A stretch of 64,000 nucleotides of DNA from Burkholderia sp. S171 (GCF_009766085.1 NZ_LMUF01000007.1:179049-243048), one strand, 5' to 3'; shown: positions 38,543 to 48,814, numbered from the stretch's first letter. The notes: generated from the letters alone by a model not told the origin. Translations and numbers: made by a program.

Positions 38543-39556
38543 ATGGATTTGGACCAGATTGTCGCCGACGCGCGAAATGCCTTCGAAAACGCCGCCGATG
38601 CGGCCACGCTCGAAAATGAAAAGGCCCGCTTTCTTGGTAAGTCCGGGGTGCTCACGGACCTGCTGAAAGGCTTGGGCAAACTTGATCCTGAGGCCCGCAA
38701 GACCGAAGGCGCACGCATCAATGCGGTCAAGCAGCAGGTGGAAGCGGCACTGAACGCGCGCCGTCAGGCGCTGGCGGACGTGTTGCTGAATCAGCGGCTT
38801 GCGTCGGAATCGATCGATGTCACGTTGCCCGGCCGTGGTCTCGGCGCCGGCAGCCTGCATCCGGTGATGCGCACGTGGGAACGCGTGGAACAGATTTTCA
38901 GCACGATTGGTTTCGATGTGGCCGACGGCCCCGAGATCGAATCCGACTGGTACAACTTCACTGCGCTGAACAGCCCGGAAAATCATCCGGCGCGTTCGAT
39001 GCAGGACACGTTTTATATCGACGGGAAAGATGCGGATGGCCGGCAACTGCTGCTGCGCACGCATACCAGCCCGATGCAGGTGCGCTACGCGCGCATGAAC
39101 AAACCGCCGATCAAGGTGATCGTGCCGGGCCGGACGTATCGGGTGGATAGCGACGCCACGCATTCGCCGATGTTCAATCAAGTCGAAGGCTTGTGGATCG
39201 AAGAGAACATCAGCTTTGCCGACCTGAAGGGCGTGTACTCTGATTTCCTGAAGAAATTCTTCGAGCGCGACGACATTCTGGTGCGTTTCAGGCCGTCGTA
39301 TTTTCCGTTTACCGAGCCGTCGGCCGAAATCGACATGATGTTCGAGCATGGCAAGAATGCCGGTAAATGGCTCGAAATCTCGGGTTCGGGGCAAGTTCAT
39401 CCGAACGTGATCCGCAACATGGGACTCGATCCGGAACGGTATATCGGCTTTGCATTCGGCAGCGGCCTCGAGCGCCTGACGATGCTGCGCTATGGCGTGC
39501 AGGACCTGCGCCTGTTCTTCGAAAACGATCTGCGTTTCCTCGAGCAATTTGCCTGA
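38543..39556 (+). CDS. pheS: Phenylalanyl-tRNA synthetase, alpha subunit
   Basis: Catalytic class II alpha subunit of 337 residues. It has an N-terminal coiled coil (residues about 1-85), the core with [20 protein letters not shown], motif 2 around [20 protein letters not shown], and motif 3 in [20 protein letters not shown] chose ATG 38543 ([10 protein letters not shown]), the usual family start, with GGGA just upstream. ATG 38531 and 38534 are in-frame alternatives. It forms a heterotetramer with PheT. Confidence 0.96.
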   Translation: MDLDQIVADARNAFENAADAATLENEKARFLGKSGVLTDLLKGLGKLDPEARKTEGARINAVKQQVEAALNARRQALADVLLNQRLASESIDVTLPGRGLGAGSLHPVMRTWERVEQIFSTIGFDVADGPEIESDWYNFTALNSPENHPARSMQDTFYIDGKDADGRQLLLRTHTSPMQVRYARMNKPPIKVIVPGRTYRVDSDATHSPMFNQVEGLWIEENISFADLKGVYSDFLKKFFERDDILVRFRPSYFPFTEPSAEIDMMFEHGKNAGKWLEISGSGQVHPNVIRNMGLDPERYIGFAFGSGLERLTMLRYGVQDLRLFFENDLRFLEQFA

Positions 39557-39652
39557 CGTACGTTGAGCATGTTGCTGCGAGCCGTTGTCCGGACAGTTAC
39601 GTCCGGACGCAGACACGACTTATGTCGAACCTCATTTCGAACCTAGACACAC

Positions 39653-42088
39653 ATGCAATTCCCGGAATCCTGGCTTAGAACTTTCGTCGATCCCAAGCTC
39701 TCGACCGATGAACTCTCGCACGCGCTGACCATGGCGGGTCTCGAAGTGGAAAGCCTCGCGCCCGTCGCGCCGCCGACCACGAAGATCGTCGTCGGGCAGG
39801 TGCTGGAAGTGGCGAAGCATCCGAACGCCGACAAGCTCAACGTGTGTCAGGTCGACGCCGGCACCGGCGAGACGCTGACCATTGTGTGCGGCGCGCCGAA
39901 TGTGTCGCCGGGAATCAAGGTGCCGGTCGCGCTGGTCGGCGCCGAACTGCCGCCGGCCGAAGCCGGCGGTGCGCCGTTCGCGATCAAGCTGTCCAAGCTG
40001 CGCGGGGTGGAAAGCCAGGGGATGTTGTGCTCGGCACGCGAACTGAAGCTGTCGGAAGATCATAGCGGCTTGATGATCCTGCCCGCCGATACCCCGATTG
40101 GCCAGGACATTCGCCAGACGCTTAACCTCGACGATACCGTTTTCGAGATCAAACTCACGCCGAACAAGGCCGATTGTTTGTCGGTTTTCGGCGTGGCGCG
40201 GGAAACCGCCGCCATCACGGGCGCGCCGTTGCGCGCGCTCGACATGCCACCGGTCGCTGTCACTATCGATGAAATTTTGCCGGTCAAAGTGCTGGCGCCG
40301 GATCTGTGCGGACGCTTCTCCGGCCGCGTGATTCGCGGTGTGAACGCGCACGCAAAAACTCCGCATTGGATGGTCGAGCGTCTCGAACGTTCGGGCCAGC
40401 GCAGCATCTCCGCGCTCGTCGATATCTCCAATTACGTGATGCTTGAGCTCGGCCGGCCGTCGCACGTGTTCGATCTCGACAAGATCCACGGCGGTATTGA
40501 AGTGCGCTGGGGAAAGATGGGCGAGACGCTCAAGCTGCTGAACGGCAATACGATCGAGCTCGATGAAAACGTCGGTGTGATCGCGGATGACCGCCACGTC
40601 GAAAGCCTCGCCGGAATCATGGGCGGTGACAGCACCGCTGTGTCGCTGGACACGACGAACATTTACCTGGAAGCCGCGTTCTGGTGGCCGGACAGCATTC
40701 GTGGCCGCGCGCGCAAGTACAACTTTTCCACCGACGCGGCGCATCGCTTCGAGCGCGGAGTGGATTATTCGACGACCGTCGAGCATATCGAGCGCGTTTC
40801 TAAACTCATCCTCGATATTTGCGGCGGCAACGCCGGTCCTGTCGACGACCAGACGCTCAACGTGCCGACACGCGAGCCGGTGAGCATGCGCGTATCGCGG
40901 GCGAACCGGATTATCGGCGTGGCGATTGGCGCTGAAGAAATTGCGCAGATTTTCACGCGACTCGGCCTCACGTTCACGCACGATGGCGACACGTTCGCGG
41001 TCACACCGCCGCCGTATCGGTTCGACATCGAGATTGAAGAAGATTTGATCGAAGAAGTCGCGCGCATTTACGGCTTCGAGAAGATCCCGGCGCGTCCGCC
41101 GGTCGCGACCAGCGAAATGCGTCCGACCAACGAGACGAAGCGTTCGATTCACGTGCTGCGACACGCCGTGGCCGCGCGGGATTACGCGGAGACGGTGAAC
41201 TTCAGTTTCGTCGATGCTGAATGGGAAGCGGATTTTGCTGGCAACACGAATCCTGTGAGATTGCTGAATCCGATCGCCAGCCAGCTTTCGGTCATGCGAA
41301 CCACGTTGTTCGGCAGCCTGATCAACGTGTTGCGCCACAACCTGAACCGGCGCGCGGACCGGATTCGCGTGTTCGAAGCGGGCCGCGTGTTCCTGCACGA
41401 TCCGGCGATCAAAGCAGGCGAGCTGGCCATTGAAGGTTTCGATCAGCCGAAAATGATTGGCGGACTGGCTTATGGTCCGGCGTTCGAAGAGCAGTGGGGC
41501 GCTAAACCGTCACGCAGCGTTGATTTCTTCGATGTAAAAGGCGACGTGGAAGCGCTGTTCGCGCCGGTCGTGCCGCGTTTCGTGAAAGCGGAACATCCGG
41601 CGCTGCATCCGGGACGCAGCGCACGGATCGAAATCGACGGCCGGGCAGTGGGCTGGATCGGCGACCTGCATCCGCGCTGGATGCAGAAATACGATTTGCC
41701 GCACGCGCCGGTTTTGTTCGAAATCGAATCTGAAGCATTGATGCAACGCGCGTTGCCGGTGCCGTCCGACGTGTCGAAATTTCCGCCGGTTCGCCGCGAT
41801 ATTGCGATTGTCGTGGACCAGAAGGTCGAGCTGCAGGCGCTCATCGACGAGCTGGAAAGTGCCCGTTCCGAGCCCGCCTGCAAGCATGTCACCAGGGTTG
41901 CTTTATTCGACGAATTTCGTCCAAAATCAAGCACTTCCGGTGGGTTGGACGCGCATGAGAAAAGCCTTGCCTTCCGTGTAACGTTGCAAGATACTGGCGG
42001 GACGCTTCAGGACGAAACGGTCGAAACGGCCATCAAAACATTGGTGGAACGCTTGGCTCGAGTACATGGCGCGCGATTGCGCGGATAG
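39653..42088 (+). CDS. pheT: Phenylalanyl-tRNA synthetase, beta subunit
   Basis: Beta subunit of 811 residues: N-terminal tRNA-binding OB fold (residues about 40-150, [20 protein letters not shown]), B3/B4 editing region (about 205-390), B5 domain, a catalytic-like core without class II activity, and a C-terminal ferredoxin-fold anticodon-binding domain ([18 protein letters not shown]). It follows pheS by 96 bases. Length and order match other bacteria. Downstream lies ihfA, as in E. coli. Confidence 0.97.
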   Translation: MQFPESWLRTFVDPKLSTDELSHALTMAGLEVESLAPVAPPTTKIVVGQVLEVAKHPNADKLNVCQVDAGTGETLTIVCGAPNVSPGIKVPVALVGAELPPAEAGGAPFAIKLSKLRGVESQGMLCSARELKLSEDHSGLMILPADTPIGQDIRQTLNLDDTVFEIKLTPNKADCLSVFGVARETAAITGAPLRALDMPPVAVTIDEILPVKVLAPDLCGRFSGRVIRGVNAHAKTPHWMVERLERSGQRSISALVDISNYVMLELGRPSHVFDLDKIHGGIEVRWGKMGETLKLLNGNTIELDENVGVIADDRHVESLAGIMGGDSTAVSLDTTNIYLEAAFWWPDSIRGRARKYNFSTDAAHRFERGVDYSTTVEHIERVSKLILDICGGNAGPVDDQTLNVPTREPVSMRVSRANRIIGVAIGAEEIAQIFTRLGLTFTHDGDTFAVTPPPYRFDIEIEEDLIEEVARIYGFEKIPARPPVATSEMRPTNETKRSIHVLRHAVAARDYAETVNFSFVDAEWEADFAGNTNPVRLLNPIASQLSVMRTTLFGSLINVLRHNLNRRADRIRVFEAGRVFLHDPAIKAGELAIEGFDQPKMIGGLAYGPAFEEQWGAKPSRSVDFFDVKGDVEALFAPVVPRFVKAEHPALHPGRSARIEIDGRAVGWIGDLHPRWMQKYDLPHAPVLFEIESEALMQRALPVPSDVSKFPPVRRDIAIVVDQKVELQALIDELESARSEPACKHVTRVALFDEFRPKSSTSGGLDAHEKSLAFRVTLQDTGGTLQDETVETAIKTLVERLARVHGARLRG

Positions 42089-42135
42089 CCTGCAGTTGGC
42101 CCCCTCCGTCTTCATCGGCACGCCATTTTTTCGAT

Positions 42136-42546
42136 ATGAACCAAATGAACTCGAGTGATTTCGAAGCCCTTCTTTCGGCGCAACGTAGCGCCATGATCCG
42201 AGATGTTCCCACTTCGAACGGTGCGGCAACGGCAGAAACGCCTACGCTGACAAAAGCCGAATTGGCCGAAATGCTATTTGACCATGTCGGGTTGAATAAG
42301 CGCGAAGCCAAAGATATGGTGGAAGCATTTTTCGAGGTCATTCGCGACGCGCTTGAAAGCGGCGACAGTGTCAAGCTATCCGGCTTTGGCAACTTTCAGC
42401 TACGCGACAAACCGCAGCGTCCCGGACGTAATCCTAAAACGGGGGAAGCCATTCCCATCGCGGCGCGTCGTGTTGTCACGTTTCATGCGAGTCAGAAGTT
42501 GAAAGCACTGGTCGAAGCCGGTGCTGAAAACAGTTTCGGCCGCTGA
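42136..42546 (+). CDS. ihfA: Integration host factor, alpha subunit, with N-terminal extension
   Basis: DNA-bending protein of the HU/IHF family, 136 residues. The core (from [20 protein letters not shown], about residue 36 on) has the DNA-inserting proline in the beta arm [15 protein letters not shown]. coli IHF-alpha is 99 residues, so about 35 extra residues precede the core here; they are polar and probably disordered. If ATG 42136 is right the extension is real; no strong ribosome binding site is visible. The downstream MerR gene is 87 bases away on the same strand. Confidence 0.93.
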   Translation: MNQMNSSDFEALLSAQRSAMIRDVPTSNGAATAETPTLTKAELAEMLFDHVGLNKREAKDMVEAFFEVIRDALESGDSVKLSGFGNFQLRDKPQRPGRNPKTGEAIPIAARRVVTFHASQKLKALVEAGAENSFGR

Positions 42547-42633
42547 AGTGACGGGCATTTGCCTTGTGCTGCCCGAGCGCTTTTTAGCGACATTTGCCCC
42601 ATTCGCGACATTCACCACGATGGTTGATTGACG

Positions 42634-43023
42634 ATGGAAAAAGTCGTCCTGCCTCCGATTCCGGCCAAGCGCTACTTCACCATCGGTGAGGTCAGCGAGC
42701 TATGCGGCGTCAAGCCGCACGTGCTGCGCTACTGGGAACAGGAATTCACGCAACTGAGGCCGGTAAAGCGACGTGGCAATCGCCGCTATTATCAGCATCA
42801 CGAAGTACTGTTGATCCGCCGCATTCGTGAATTGCTTTATGAGCAGGGTTTCACGATCAATGGCGCGCGCAATCGGCTCGATTCACATGGTCGTCCGAAC
42901 GGCTCGGCTGGCGATATCGAGGACATGCAGGAAAGCGGTGCGATTCCTCAAATGAATGTCGCGGTCGATGTCGATCAATTGCGTAAGGACATTCTGAAAG
43001 TGATCGATTTACTGGGCGAATGA
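42634..43023 (+). CDS. MerR-family transcriptional regulator
   Basis: A 129-residue MerR-type protein: N-terminal winged helix YFTIGEVSELCGVKPHVLRY, then WEQEFTQLRPVKRRGNRRYY, a DNA-binding HTH with its wing, and a short helical dimer region. It has no C-terminal metal-binding cysteines, so the effector is unknown. It closes the pheS-pheT-ihfA group. ATG 42634 is chosen over TTG 42628. Confidence 0.9.
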   Translation: MEKVVLPPIPAKRYFTIGEVSELCGVKPHVLRYWEQEFTQLRPVKRRGNRRYYQHHEVLLIRRIRELLYEQGFTINGARNRLDSHGRPNGSAGDIEDMQESGAIPQMNVAVDVDQLRKDILKVIDLLGE

Positions 43024-43054
43024 CAGCTCGCTGGGATCAAGCAGAAACTCAAGC

Positions 43055-43089
43055 AAAAAGGCGTCGCGATTAATCAGCGACGCCTTTTT
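43055..43089 (+). terminator. Intrinsic terminator after the MerR gene
   Basis: A runs, stem GGCGTCGC / GCGACGCC with a nine-base loop, then TTTTT. Closes the pheST-ihfA-merR transcript. A shortened copy of the hairpin lies at 43629-43647. Confidence 0.9.
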
Positions 43090-43152
43090 CATGTTTGATC
43101 GAAGCAGGAGTGTGCGCTCGGTTTTACACGCTTTAGGCTTTGCCCGAAGCCG

Positions 43153-43398
43153 TTATTTTCTAGCGTTATCGCGTTTGAATTCGAGGATCGGCAAATCAGG
43201 TTCTGAAAGCATTGCCTTCAGTACATCATTCGCAAACTCCTCAACCACCGCATGCCATTCAATCGTGCCGACCGGAAAATCGCCGGGGCATTTTTTCCCC
43301 TGCGCCTTCCGGATTGCGCCGACGCTCAGACTCAACGCTCGCGCCCTCAGAAAGGTCGGATCGTTTGAGTCGGCTGGCGGGTTGATTTCGTGGTCCAT
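43153..43398 (-). CDS. Hypothetical protein, about 81 residues
   Basis: No family recognised. From ATG 43398 the product is acidic at the start (MDHEINPPADSNDPTFLRAR), with a GTIEWHAVVEEFANDVLKAM helix, and ends KRDNARK. A longer frame to 43662 exists but its N-terminal part looks like random proline/arginine-rich sequence. The ribosome binding site is weak, so confidence is moderate. It lies alone on the minus strand, convergent to the MerR gene. Confidence 0.55.
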   Translation of the reverse strand: MDHEINPPADSNDPTFLRARALSLSVGAIRKAQGKKCPGDFPVGTIEWHAVVEEFANDVLKAMLSEPDLPILEFKRDNARK

Positions 43399-44133
43399 AG
43401 ATGGGCTTTCGGCAGCGGGTGAAAAAACTTTAGGGTGAATTTGGCGAAAAAGATTTGCGCGCCGGAAGGCGCCGGAACATGAGTGTACACAAGCAAAACA
43501 GGGCCGGAAGTGCGCAAAACGGGGACATAACCCATAACGACACGGTTCCCCTGATTGCCCCAGTCTGCGCTCAGCCGGTATCGTGCTTCGAGAACAGGGG
43601 AAAGCCGCGCGGCACGGCGGAGGCATTGGCGTCGCGATCAGCGACGCGGGCGTGAGGGGCAAAGTTCATACGTGAGCGATCTGTCTCGCCGGCGCAACGG
43701 TATGTTGCTTCGCCACTTTGCCGGTGTGTCATGGGCAAGTTCTGCGCAATGTTTCGAGGCGTTCATCGTGAAACACTTACTCGCTGATTCGTGGCGACAG
43801 GATTATCAGCGTGGCAAGGAAATACGAATGAATATGCTGATGAAATCTTCTAAATGACTTGTTCACACTGCGCTGTCAAATAAACGACCGCTTCATTGCA
43901 GGACAATCGACGCATGAACCGGTTCGATATAGACACGTTGGCTGTTTGTGCCGTCGTCGCGGTGTCGTGCGCCAACAATCCCGCATCTCTCGGTAACCAA
44001 ACGCCAGTTTGAATAAAAAATTCTGCCTGACGTGTCGATTTGCGGGCTGATCGCGCGTCATATCGACAGGGGACGCGGTTCGGCGCGGTCTCTCTAGTTT
44101 GTTGGTCAACCCGTTACATCCAGGAGCAAAGCA
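43399..44133. other. 735-bp region without a convincing gene
   Basis: No ORF with a good start, ribosome binding site and protein-like composition was seen on either strand. It contains the hairpin GCGTCGC / GCGACGC at 43629-43647, a 19-base match to the MerR terminator core with four bases missing. Base composition becomes more AT-rich after about 43730, as expected for promoter DNA of the VOC gene. Confidence 0.5.
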
Positions 44134-44604
44134 ATGTCCAATTCAGCTGTGAAACCGATCCCGGAAGGGATGCATACGATCACGCCTCACCTGGTTTGCA
44201 AGGGCGCGCCCGACGCCATTGAATTTTACAAAAAAGCATTCAACGCGGTCGAGCACATGCGTTTGCCGACGCCCGACGGCATGGTAATGCACGCCATGCT
44301 GGGCATCGGCGACTCGACGCTGATGCTGGCTGAGGAATTCCCGAATTGTGGCCATAGCGGGCCGCTGACGCTCAAGGGCTCGCCCGTCACGCTGCATTTG
44401 TATGTGAAAGACGTCGATGCCGCCGTCGCGCAAGCCGTCGCGGCCGGTGCAAAGGTGACCATGCCCGTCGCCGATATGTTTTGGGGCGATCGCTATGGCC
44501 AGATCGAAGATCCGTTCGGTCATCACTGGTCGCTCGCAACGCATACCCGCGACCTGACCGAGGACGAGATCCGCGAAGGAATGCCAAAGGCGATGCCGAC
44601 GTAA
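44134..44604 (+). CDS. VOC family (PhnB/glyoxalase-like) protein
   Basis: A 156-residue vicinal oxygen chelate protein of the PhnB-like subgroup. Features: ITPHLVCKGAPDAIEFYKKA, VMHAMLGIGDSTLML, VTLHLYVKDVDAAVAQAVAAG and WGDRYGQIEDPFGHHWSLAT. Members bind metals and include glyoxalases and resistance proteins; this subgroup has no firm activity. ATG 44134 follows CAGGAG. Neighbours give no functional clue. Confidence 0.88.
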   Translation: MSNSAVKPIPEGMHTITPHLVCKGAPDAIEFYKKAFNAVEHMRLPTPDGMVMHAMLGIGDSTLMLAEEFPNCGHSGPLTLKGSPVTLHLYVKDVDAAVAQAVAAGAKVTMPVADMFWGDRYGQIEDPFGHHWSLATHTRDLTEDEIREGMPKAMPT

Positions 44605-44902
44605 TTGCCGGCGAGTTAAGCTCGAAAGGCAGCGGGGCGCCGCGTATAGCCGCGTCTGGGGCGATAGTTCGTGGCGTCAACCCGGCGCACCACTTTAGTG
44701 CGCTGGTGGGTTCTGTGGGCATGGTCAAGCTTGATATCGCGGGGCTCGATCGGTTTATCGCGGCGAGTGAATAAGAGACAAGCGGCGGCCATGAGCGTTC
44801 TGTCAGCCGTCATTCAATAAATAACAAAAATGAATTTGGGATGACGAGCGTACGCCGGTAGGATCGCGCGTTCCGCAGCCTCTGCCATTGCACCCCGTCT
44901 CC

Positions 44903-46402
44903 ATGTCGATATCCTTTGCGCCAGAGCCCGCCTTAGCGCCTGCATCCGCCTCAGCAGGCGCCGCCGCGCGCCCCGTCATCCGCAGCGCAGCCGATGTTTC
45001 GAAGCTCGTCAATCGTGGCGCCGCAGTCGGCAGCGACGCGCGCATCGTCATCGCCATTGCGCTCGGGGGCGTGTTCCTCGATGCCTATGATCTCGGCGCG
45101 CTCGCGTTCGGCGTGAAGGACATCGCCCGGGAGTTTTCGCTCACGCCGGCCGCGACCGGTTTTGTTGCTTCAGCGATTACGTTTGGCGCGATCATCGGCG
45201 CGTTCCTGGGAGGCTATCTGACCGACAAGATCGGCCGATACCGCGTTTTCATGGCCGACATGTTCTTCTTCGTGGTCGCCGCCATTGCATGCGGACTTGC
45301 GCCCAACGCCTGGGTGCTCGGCGGGGCACGTTTTGTCATGGGATTAGGCGTGGGCATCGATTTGCCGGTCGCGATGGCTTTCCTCGCAGAGTTTTCGCGC
45401 CTGAACGGGCGTGGCAACAAGGCGGCACGCATCGCGATGTGGTCCCCGACCTGGTACGCCGCCATCAGCGTGTCCTATTTGCTCGTGCTCGCGTTATACG
45501 CCGTACTGCCAGCCAGCCATTCCGGCTGGCTGTGGCGGCTGACGTTGGGTTTCGGTGCGCTGCCGGCGCTCGTGATCATTGCAGTTCGTAGCCGATATAT
45601 CAGCGAGTCACCGGTCTGGGCTGCGAACCAAGGTGACTTGCGTGGCGCGGCGCAGATTTTGAAGCGCTCGTATGGCTTAGATGTCGAGGTCGATCCGGCC
45701 GCACTGCAAGGCTCCAAGAACCCCGTGCATAAAGCGACTTGGAGCAATTACGGCGCGTTGCTGCGGGGCGTATATCTGCGCCGGACGGTGCTTGCGACTG
45801 TCATCGCGGTGGCTTCATCGTTTGCTTACAACGCGGTGGCGTTCGGACTGCCGGTCATCATTTCCAGCTTCCTCGCGCAGTCGATGCTCACCACCATTCT
45901 CGCCTCGCTCGCGTTGAATCTGTGCTTTGCATTCGTGGGTGGATTGATCGCTGTGCGAACGGTGCCGAAGGTCGGAGCGTGGAAGCTGACCGTGCTGGGT
46001 TACGCGTTTCAATTGGCGGCGCTGATCGGGCTGGCGGTTGTCGGGCGTCCCTCGGGTGGGGCGCAGGTCGCGCTTGCGATTGGGTTTCTCGCGGTTTTCC
46101 TGCTTGGGCAAGGCTTCGGTCCGGGTTCACACAGCATGACGTTTGCGTCGCTCAGTTATCCGACGTCGTTGCGTGGTGTGGGCGTGGGTTTCAATCAGAC
46201 GCTGATGCGCTCGAGTTCGACCGTTTCGCTGTTTTTGTTCCCCGTGCTTTCGGCGGCGCTTGGCACCAAGGTTTTCTGGATCATCGCGGTCGCGCCGCTC
46301 GCCGGGTTGATCGCGTTGCTGGCGATCCGGTGGGAACCGTCGGGATATGACGTCGATGCTGAGGATTTCGATACGGCTTCCGTCACCGTTAAACAAGCTT
46401 GA
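44903..46402 (+). CDS. MFS transporter, sugar/aromatic acid porter-like
   Basis: A 499-residue, 12-helix major facilitator transporter. Signatures: GGYLTDKIGRYRVFMADM after helix 2, RFVMGLGVGIDLPVAMAFLAE on helix 4, a long central loop, and the second-half repeat. The N terminus is a low-complexity Ala/Pro stretch. It is related to the sugar (and other) transporter group that includes metabolite:H+ symporters. Substrate not readable. ATG 44903 chosen; TTG 44888 lies upstream in frame. Confidence 0.87.
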   Translation: MSISFAPEPALAPASASAGAAARPVIRSAADVSKLVNRGAAVGSDARIVIAIALGGVFLDAYDLGALAFGVKDIAREFSLTPAATGFVASAITFGAIIGAFLGGYLTDKIGRYRVFMADMFFFVVAAIACGLAPNAWVLGGARFVMGLGVGIDLPVAMAFLAEFSRLNGRGNKAARIAMWSPTWYAAISVSYLLVLALYAVLPASHSGWLWRLTLGFGALPALVIIAVRSRYISESPVWAANQGDLRGAAQILKRSYGLDVEVDPAALQGSKNPVHKATWSNYGALLRGVYLRRTVLATVIAVASSFAYNAVAFGLPVIISSFLAQSMLTTILASLALNLCFAFVGGLIAVRTVPKVGAWKLTVLGYAFQLAALIGLAVVGRPSGGAQVALAIGFLAVFLLGQGFGPGSHSMTFASLSYPTSLRGVGVGFNQTLMRSSSTVSLFLFPVLSAALGTKVFWIIAVAPLAGLIALLAIRWEPSGYDVDAEDFDTASVTVKQA

Positions 46403-46534
46403 TGTTAGTAAGCCGGCAGGCGATGTTTGATTGGCCGCGTGCGGCCTGAGCCAAACGCCGGTACGATTCCCTCATGGTGAATTCCAACCGCAGCGGGTTT
46501 GATCGCTGCATTACTTCAAGTCCATGAGGAAAAA

Positions 46535-46861
46535 ATGATCGTAGAAATGCGTATTTATCACTGCGCGCCGGGTCGTCTGCCCGCATTGAACGACCGGTTC
46601 GCGAACATTACGCTGGGCTTTTTCAAGAAATACGGAATCGAACCGATCGGGTTCTGGACCACGCTGGCCGGTCCGAGCAACCACGCGCTGACCTACTTGC
46701 TGAAATGGGACAGCCTGGCTGAGCGCGAAACCAAGTGGAACGCGTTCCAGGCCGACGCCGAGTGGATCGCGAAGCGTGCCGAAACCGAGGCTAAGCAGCC
46801 TATTGTCGAGCGGATTGAAAATCACTTTCTGTCGCCGACAGCTTATTCCACCTTGCGTTGA
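46535..46861 (+). CDS. NIPSNAP family protein
   Basis: A 108-residue dimeric alpha/beta barrel protein with MIVEMRIYHCAPGRLPALND, GFFKKYGIEPIGFWTTLAG and YLLKWDSLAERETKWNAF, the NIPSNAP pattern. Function is not established; such genes are common in aromatic-degrading betaproteobacteria. I chose ATG 46535 with AGGA upstream; the longer frame starts in the preceding spacer. A strong terminator lies 49 bases downstream. Confidence 0.87.
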   Translation: MIVEMRIYHCAPGRLPALNDRFANITLGFFKKYGIEPIGFWTTLAGPSNHALTYLLKWDSLAERETKWNAFQADAEWIAKRAETEAKQPIVERIENHFLSPTAYSTLR

Positions 46862-46909
46862 TGGCTTGATGCAGCTTTAAGCAGTAAATGTCGCGATGAT
46901 GCAGCGATA

Positions 46910-46950
46910 CGCCCGGTTATCGGATTCGATAACCGGGCGTTTTTGCGACT
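46910..46950 (+). terminator. Intrinsic terminator after the NIPSNAP gene
   Basis: Thirteen-base-pair perfect stem CGCCCGGTTATCG / CGATAACCGGGCG around GATT, followed by TTTTTG. Confidence 0.9.
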
Positions 46951-46989
46951 GACTTAACGAGGCGAGCTACAGTGCCGGATGCAGCGATG

Positions 46990-47385
46990 TCATGCTGCGT
47001 TAGCCGAACATGCGCTATCCGCCTTCGACGTATTCCGCGAGGTCCGGCGTCGCGGCGGCGCGGGCCGCGCAATTTCCGGCAGGCATCCATGCATTTGAAA
47101 GTAGTCGACTAATTCGGCTGCGGCCTGATAGTCGCGCTGGTTGAACCAGCCTTTCAACGCGTCCAGGAACGCATTGACGGCTTTATCGCCGTAGTCTTTC
47201 GTGACTTCCGCAACGGCTTCGGCCAGTGCGTTGTTACGCTGTGACGCGGACAACGTGCTCGCAATATGCGAAGCGTTCCTTGATACGGTCATCGCTTGAA
47301 CAGGCGACAACTTGATATCGAATTTGGCGCTGATGCTAGTTGCCCGACTGGTTCTATGCGTCCGACTTTGTTGACTGGTTTTCAT
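46990..47385 (-). CDS. Hypothetical basic protein, 131 residues
   Basis: No family recognised. The N terminus is Ser/Thr/Arg-rich (MKTSQQSRTHRTSRATS). The middle looks helical and acidic-amphipathic (NNALAEAVAEVTKDYGDKAV, FLDALKGWFNQRDYQAAAEL). The tail is Pro/Arg/Ala-rich (RPAPPRRRTSRN). No signal peptide or membrane helix is apparent. It begins with ATG 47385. The central block looks like a real folded segment, which supports coding. Confidence 0.6.
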   Translation of the reverse strand: MKTSQQSRTHRTSRATSISAKFDIKLSPVQAMTVSRNASHIASTLSASQRNNALAEAVAEVTKDYGDKAVNAFLDALKGWFNQRDYQAAAELVDYFQMHGCLPEIARPAPPRRRTSRNTSKADSACSANAA

Positions 47386-47917
47386 GTGTGTGACCCCGTT
47401 TCAGCAGATCAGGCCGCGGTAAATGCAATCCGCGGCTGTCTGGTAATTTTTATGTGTGTTGGATGCATGTGTTCAGACGGGTGTTTGCTACAGCAGTGCG
47501 CCGGCTGGACACGTTATAGATGCCGCTGCAAACAGGGTGCGGTCATCCATAGGTCAATACGCGGCGGGGGCGAAATTGGATGCGTGCAATGCAGCAAATT
47601 GCTGACTGCAGGGCGATAATTTTCCGACGCGGGTTTCATCGAGAAAATGCAAATGAGTTCGGCATGGATGCGCAAACGTTTGGCGCGGCAGATGTAAAAA
47701 TTCAGGCGGTACAAGTATCTGGGCAGATCAGAAGTCGCTAAGAACGCCGGGCATTGTGCCGTTCACACAGTTCGAACGGAATGCCACCTAAAAAAATCGG
47801 TTTCGTTGTACGTAGTTATCCAAATCAATCAACGTGATTTCTCCATCGCGTCAAAGCAGTTTCGCTAAAGTGCACGTCGTAACCGCCGAGCATTGCTCAA
47901 ACCTCACCATCCATCTC
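47386..47917. other. 532-bp region without a convincing gene
   Basis: The sequence is less GC-rich than the surroundings. Only short ORFs with odd composition occur. It lies between the starts and ends of two minus-strand orphan genes and probably carries the promoter of the 131-residue gene. I see no repeat or RNA structure I can name. Confidence 0.45.
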
Positions 47918-48259
47918 TTAGCCTAACGGTTTCGCTAAAATCACAAGGGCTTCACCTGCCGCGGCTATCGCGATGGCGGATTCAACCGGGTTCGTGCTGA
48001 GGAACGTCCAAAGACCGATATCGTCTCTGAACTGGTTCCAGGTTCCGACAAAACCGAGCGACAAAATTAGCCCGAAGAGCAGGCTGAATGCGATTGCCGC
48101 AGACAGCCACTTGTTGTGATCGACACTGGCCGGTGAAAACGCGAACGCGCTCAGACAGAGCAATTGCACGGCGAGAACCGCCAGTAATCCTGGATGGTAT
48201 TGGACACCGTTGTACGTGAACGAACGCGACATGCGCGAGCGTTCATATCTGTTCCCCAT
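47918..48259 (-). CDS. Hypothetical membrane protein, 113 residues
   Basis: No family recognised. ATG 48259 has a strong GGAGGA ribosome binding site 6-7 bases upstream, which fixes this start; the frame continues upstream to 48316. After a basic start (MGNRYERSRMSRSF) there are three predicted transmembrane helices (about residues 25-45, 53-72, 90-110). Divergent from the next small gene with 168 bases between them. Confidence 0.68.
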   Translation of the reverse strand: MGNRYERSRMSRSFTYNGVQYHPGLLAVLAVQLLCLSAFAFSPASVDHNKWLSAAIAFSLLFGLILSLGFVGTWNQFRDDIGLWTFLSTNPVESAIAIAAAGEALVILAKPLG

Positions 48260-48427
48260 GGCGCGTCCTCCTTCAATCGCTGTTCCGACCCATTCGCGAA
48301 TCAGTTCGCGGGTCACTCTGTGGCTGCTGCACTACTGCCAAGATACGCGACGCGCCCCGCAGATTGGCTAAAGTTTTCCCGATTCTTGTCGTTATACCGG
48401 GCGCTACCTATTAGACCGGAGACCGTA

Positions 48428-48667
48428 ATGAAGTCGGTAAGCGCAGAAATCGACATGGTGGAAAAGACGCTGTATGAACTCGTTCGGCGTCCACGCTTGA
48501 TTCGCAGCAACTACTGGTCTACGCACATAGAGAGTTTTCTAGCGCGTCCGGGACTTCGGGTTCAGGATAAAGCGCGGCTTACTGCTTTGCGCGATTTGAT
48601 CAGCGGCGTGGTACCAGCCGAAGAGATATCCCAGGATTTGCCAGTCGACGCTTTGACTGCAAGCTGA
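48428..48667 (+). CDS. Hypothetical protein, 79 residues
   Basis: No family recognised. ATG 48428 follows GGAG by about 7 bases. The product is predicted mostly helical (MKSVSAEIDMVEKTLYELVR, then HIESFLARPGLRVQDKARL and LRDLISGVVPAEEI), cytoplasmic and without cysteines. A longer frame from 48194 overlaps the divergent membrane gene and is not supported. It may be a small regulatory or adaptor protein; that is a guess. Confidence 0.65.
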   Translation: MKSVSAEIDMVEKTLYELVRRPRLIRSNYWSTHIESFLARPGLRVQDKARLTALRDLISGVVPAEEISQDLPVDALTAS

Positions 48668-48761
48668 GCGGCACTGGTGCTGTCGGCGAACTGAATCGAT
48701 CTGCTCAGACGCAGTTGATTCACGTGAGCTCCTTCGGGGTGGAGGAGTGCACGCAGCAAAG

Positions 48762-48796
48762 AAAAAAGGACTTAGCCCGTGAGAGCTAAGTCCTTG
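48762..48796 (-). terminator. Intrinsic terminator of tRNA-Pro
   Basis: Read on the minus strand: stem AAGGACTTAGC / GCTAAGTCCTT with an eight-base loop, followed by T residues. It lies 19 bases after the tRNA-Pro 3' end. Confidence 0.85.
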
Positions 48797-48814
48797 ATTT
48801 TCCTACTGCTGTCT

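Noticed and set aside
39632-41398. 588-codon minus-strand ORF opposite pheT
   Set aside because: It is the antisense shadow of pheT in GC-rich DNA; composition is Arg/His-rich and there is no recognisable domain or ribosome binding site.
43876-44109. 77-codon minus-strand ORF upstream of the VOC gene
   Set aside because: No supported start and mixed composition; the region looks like promoter DNA.
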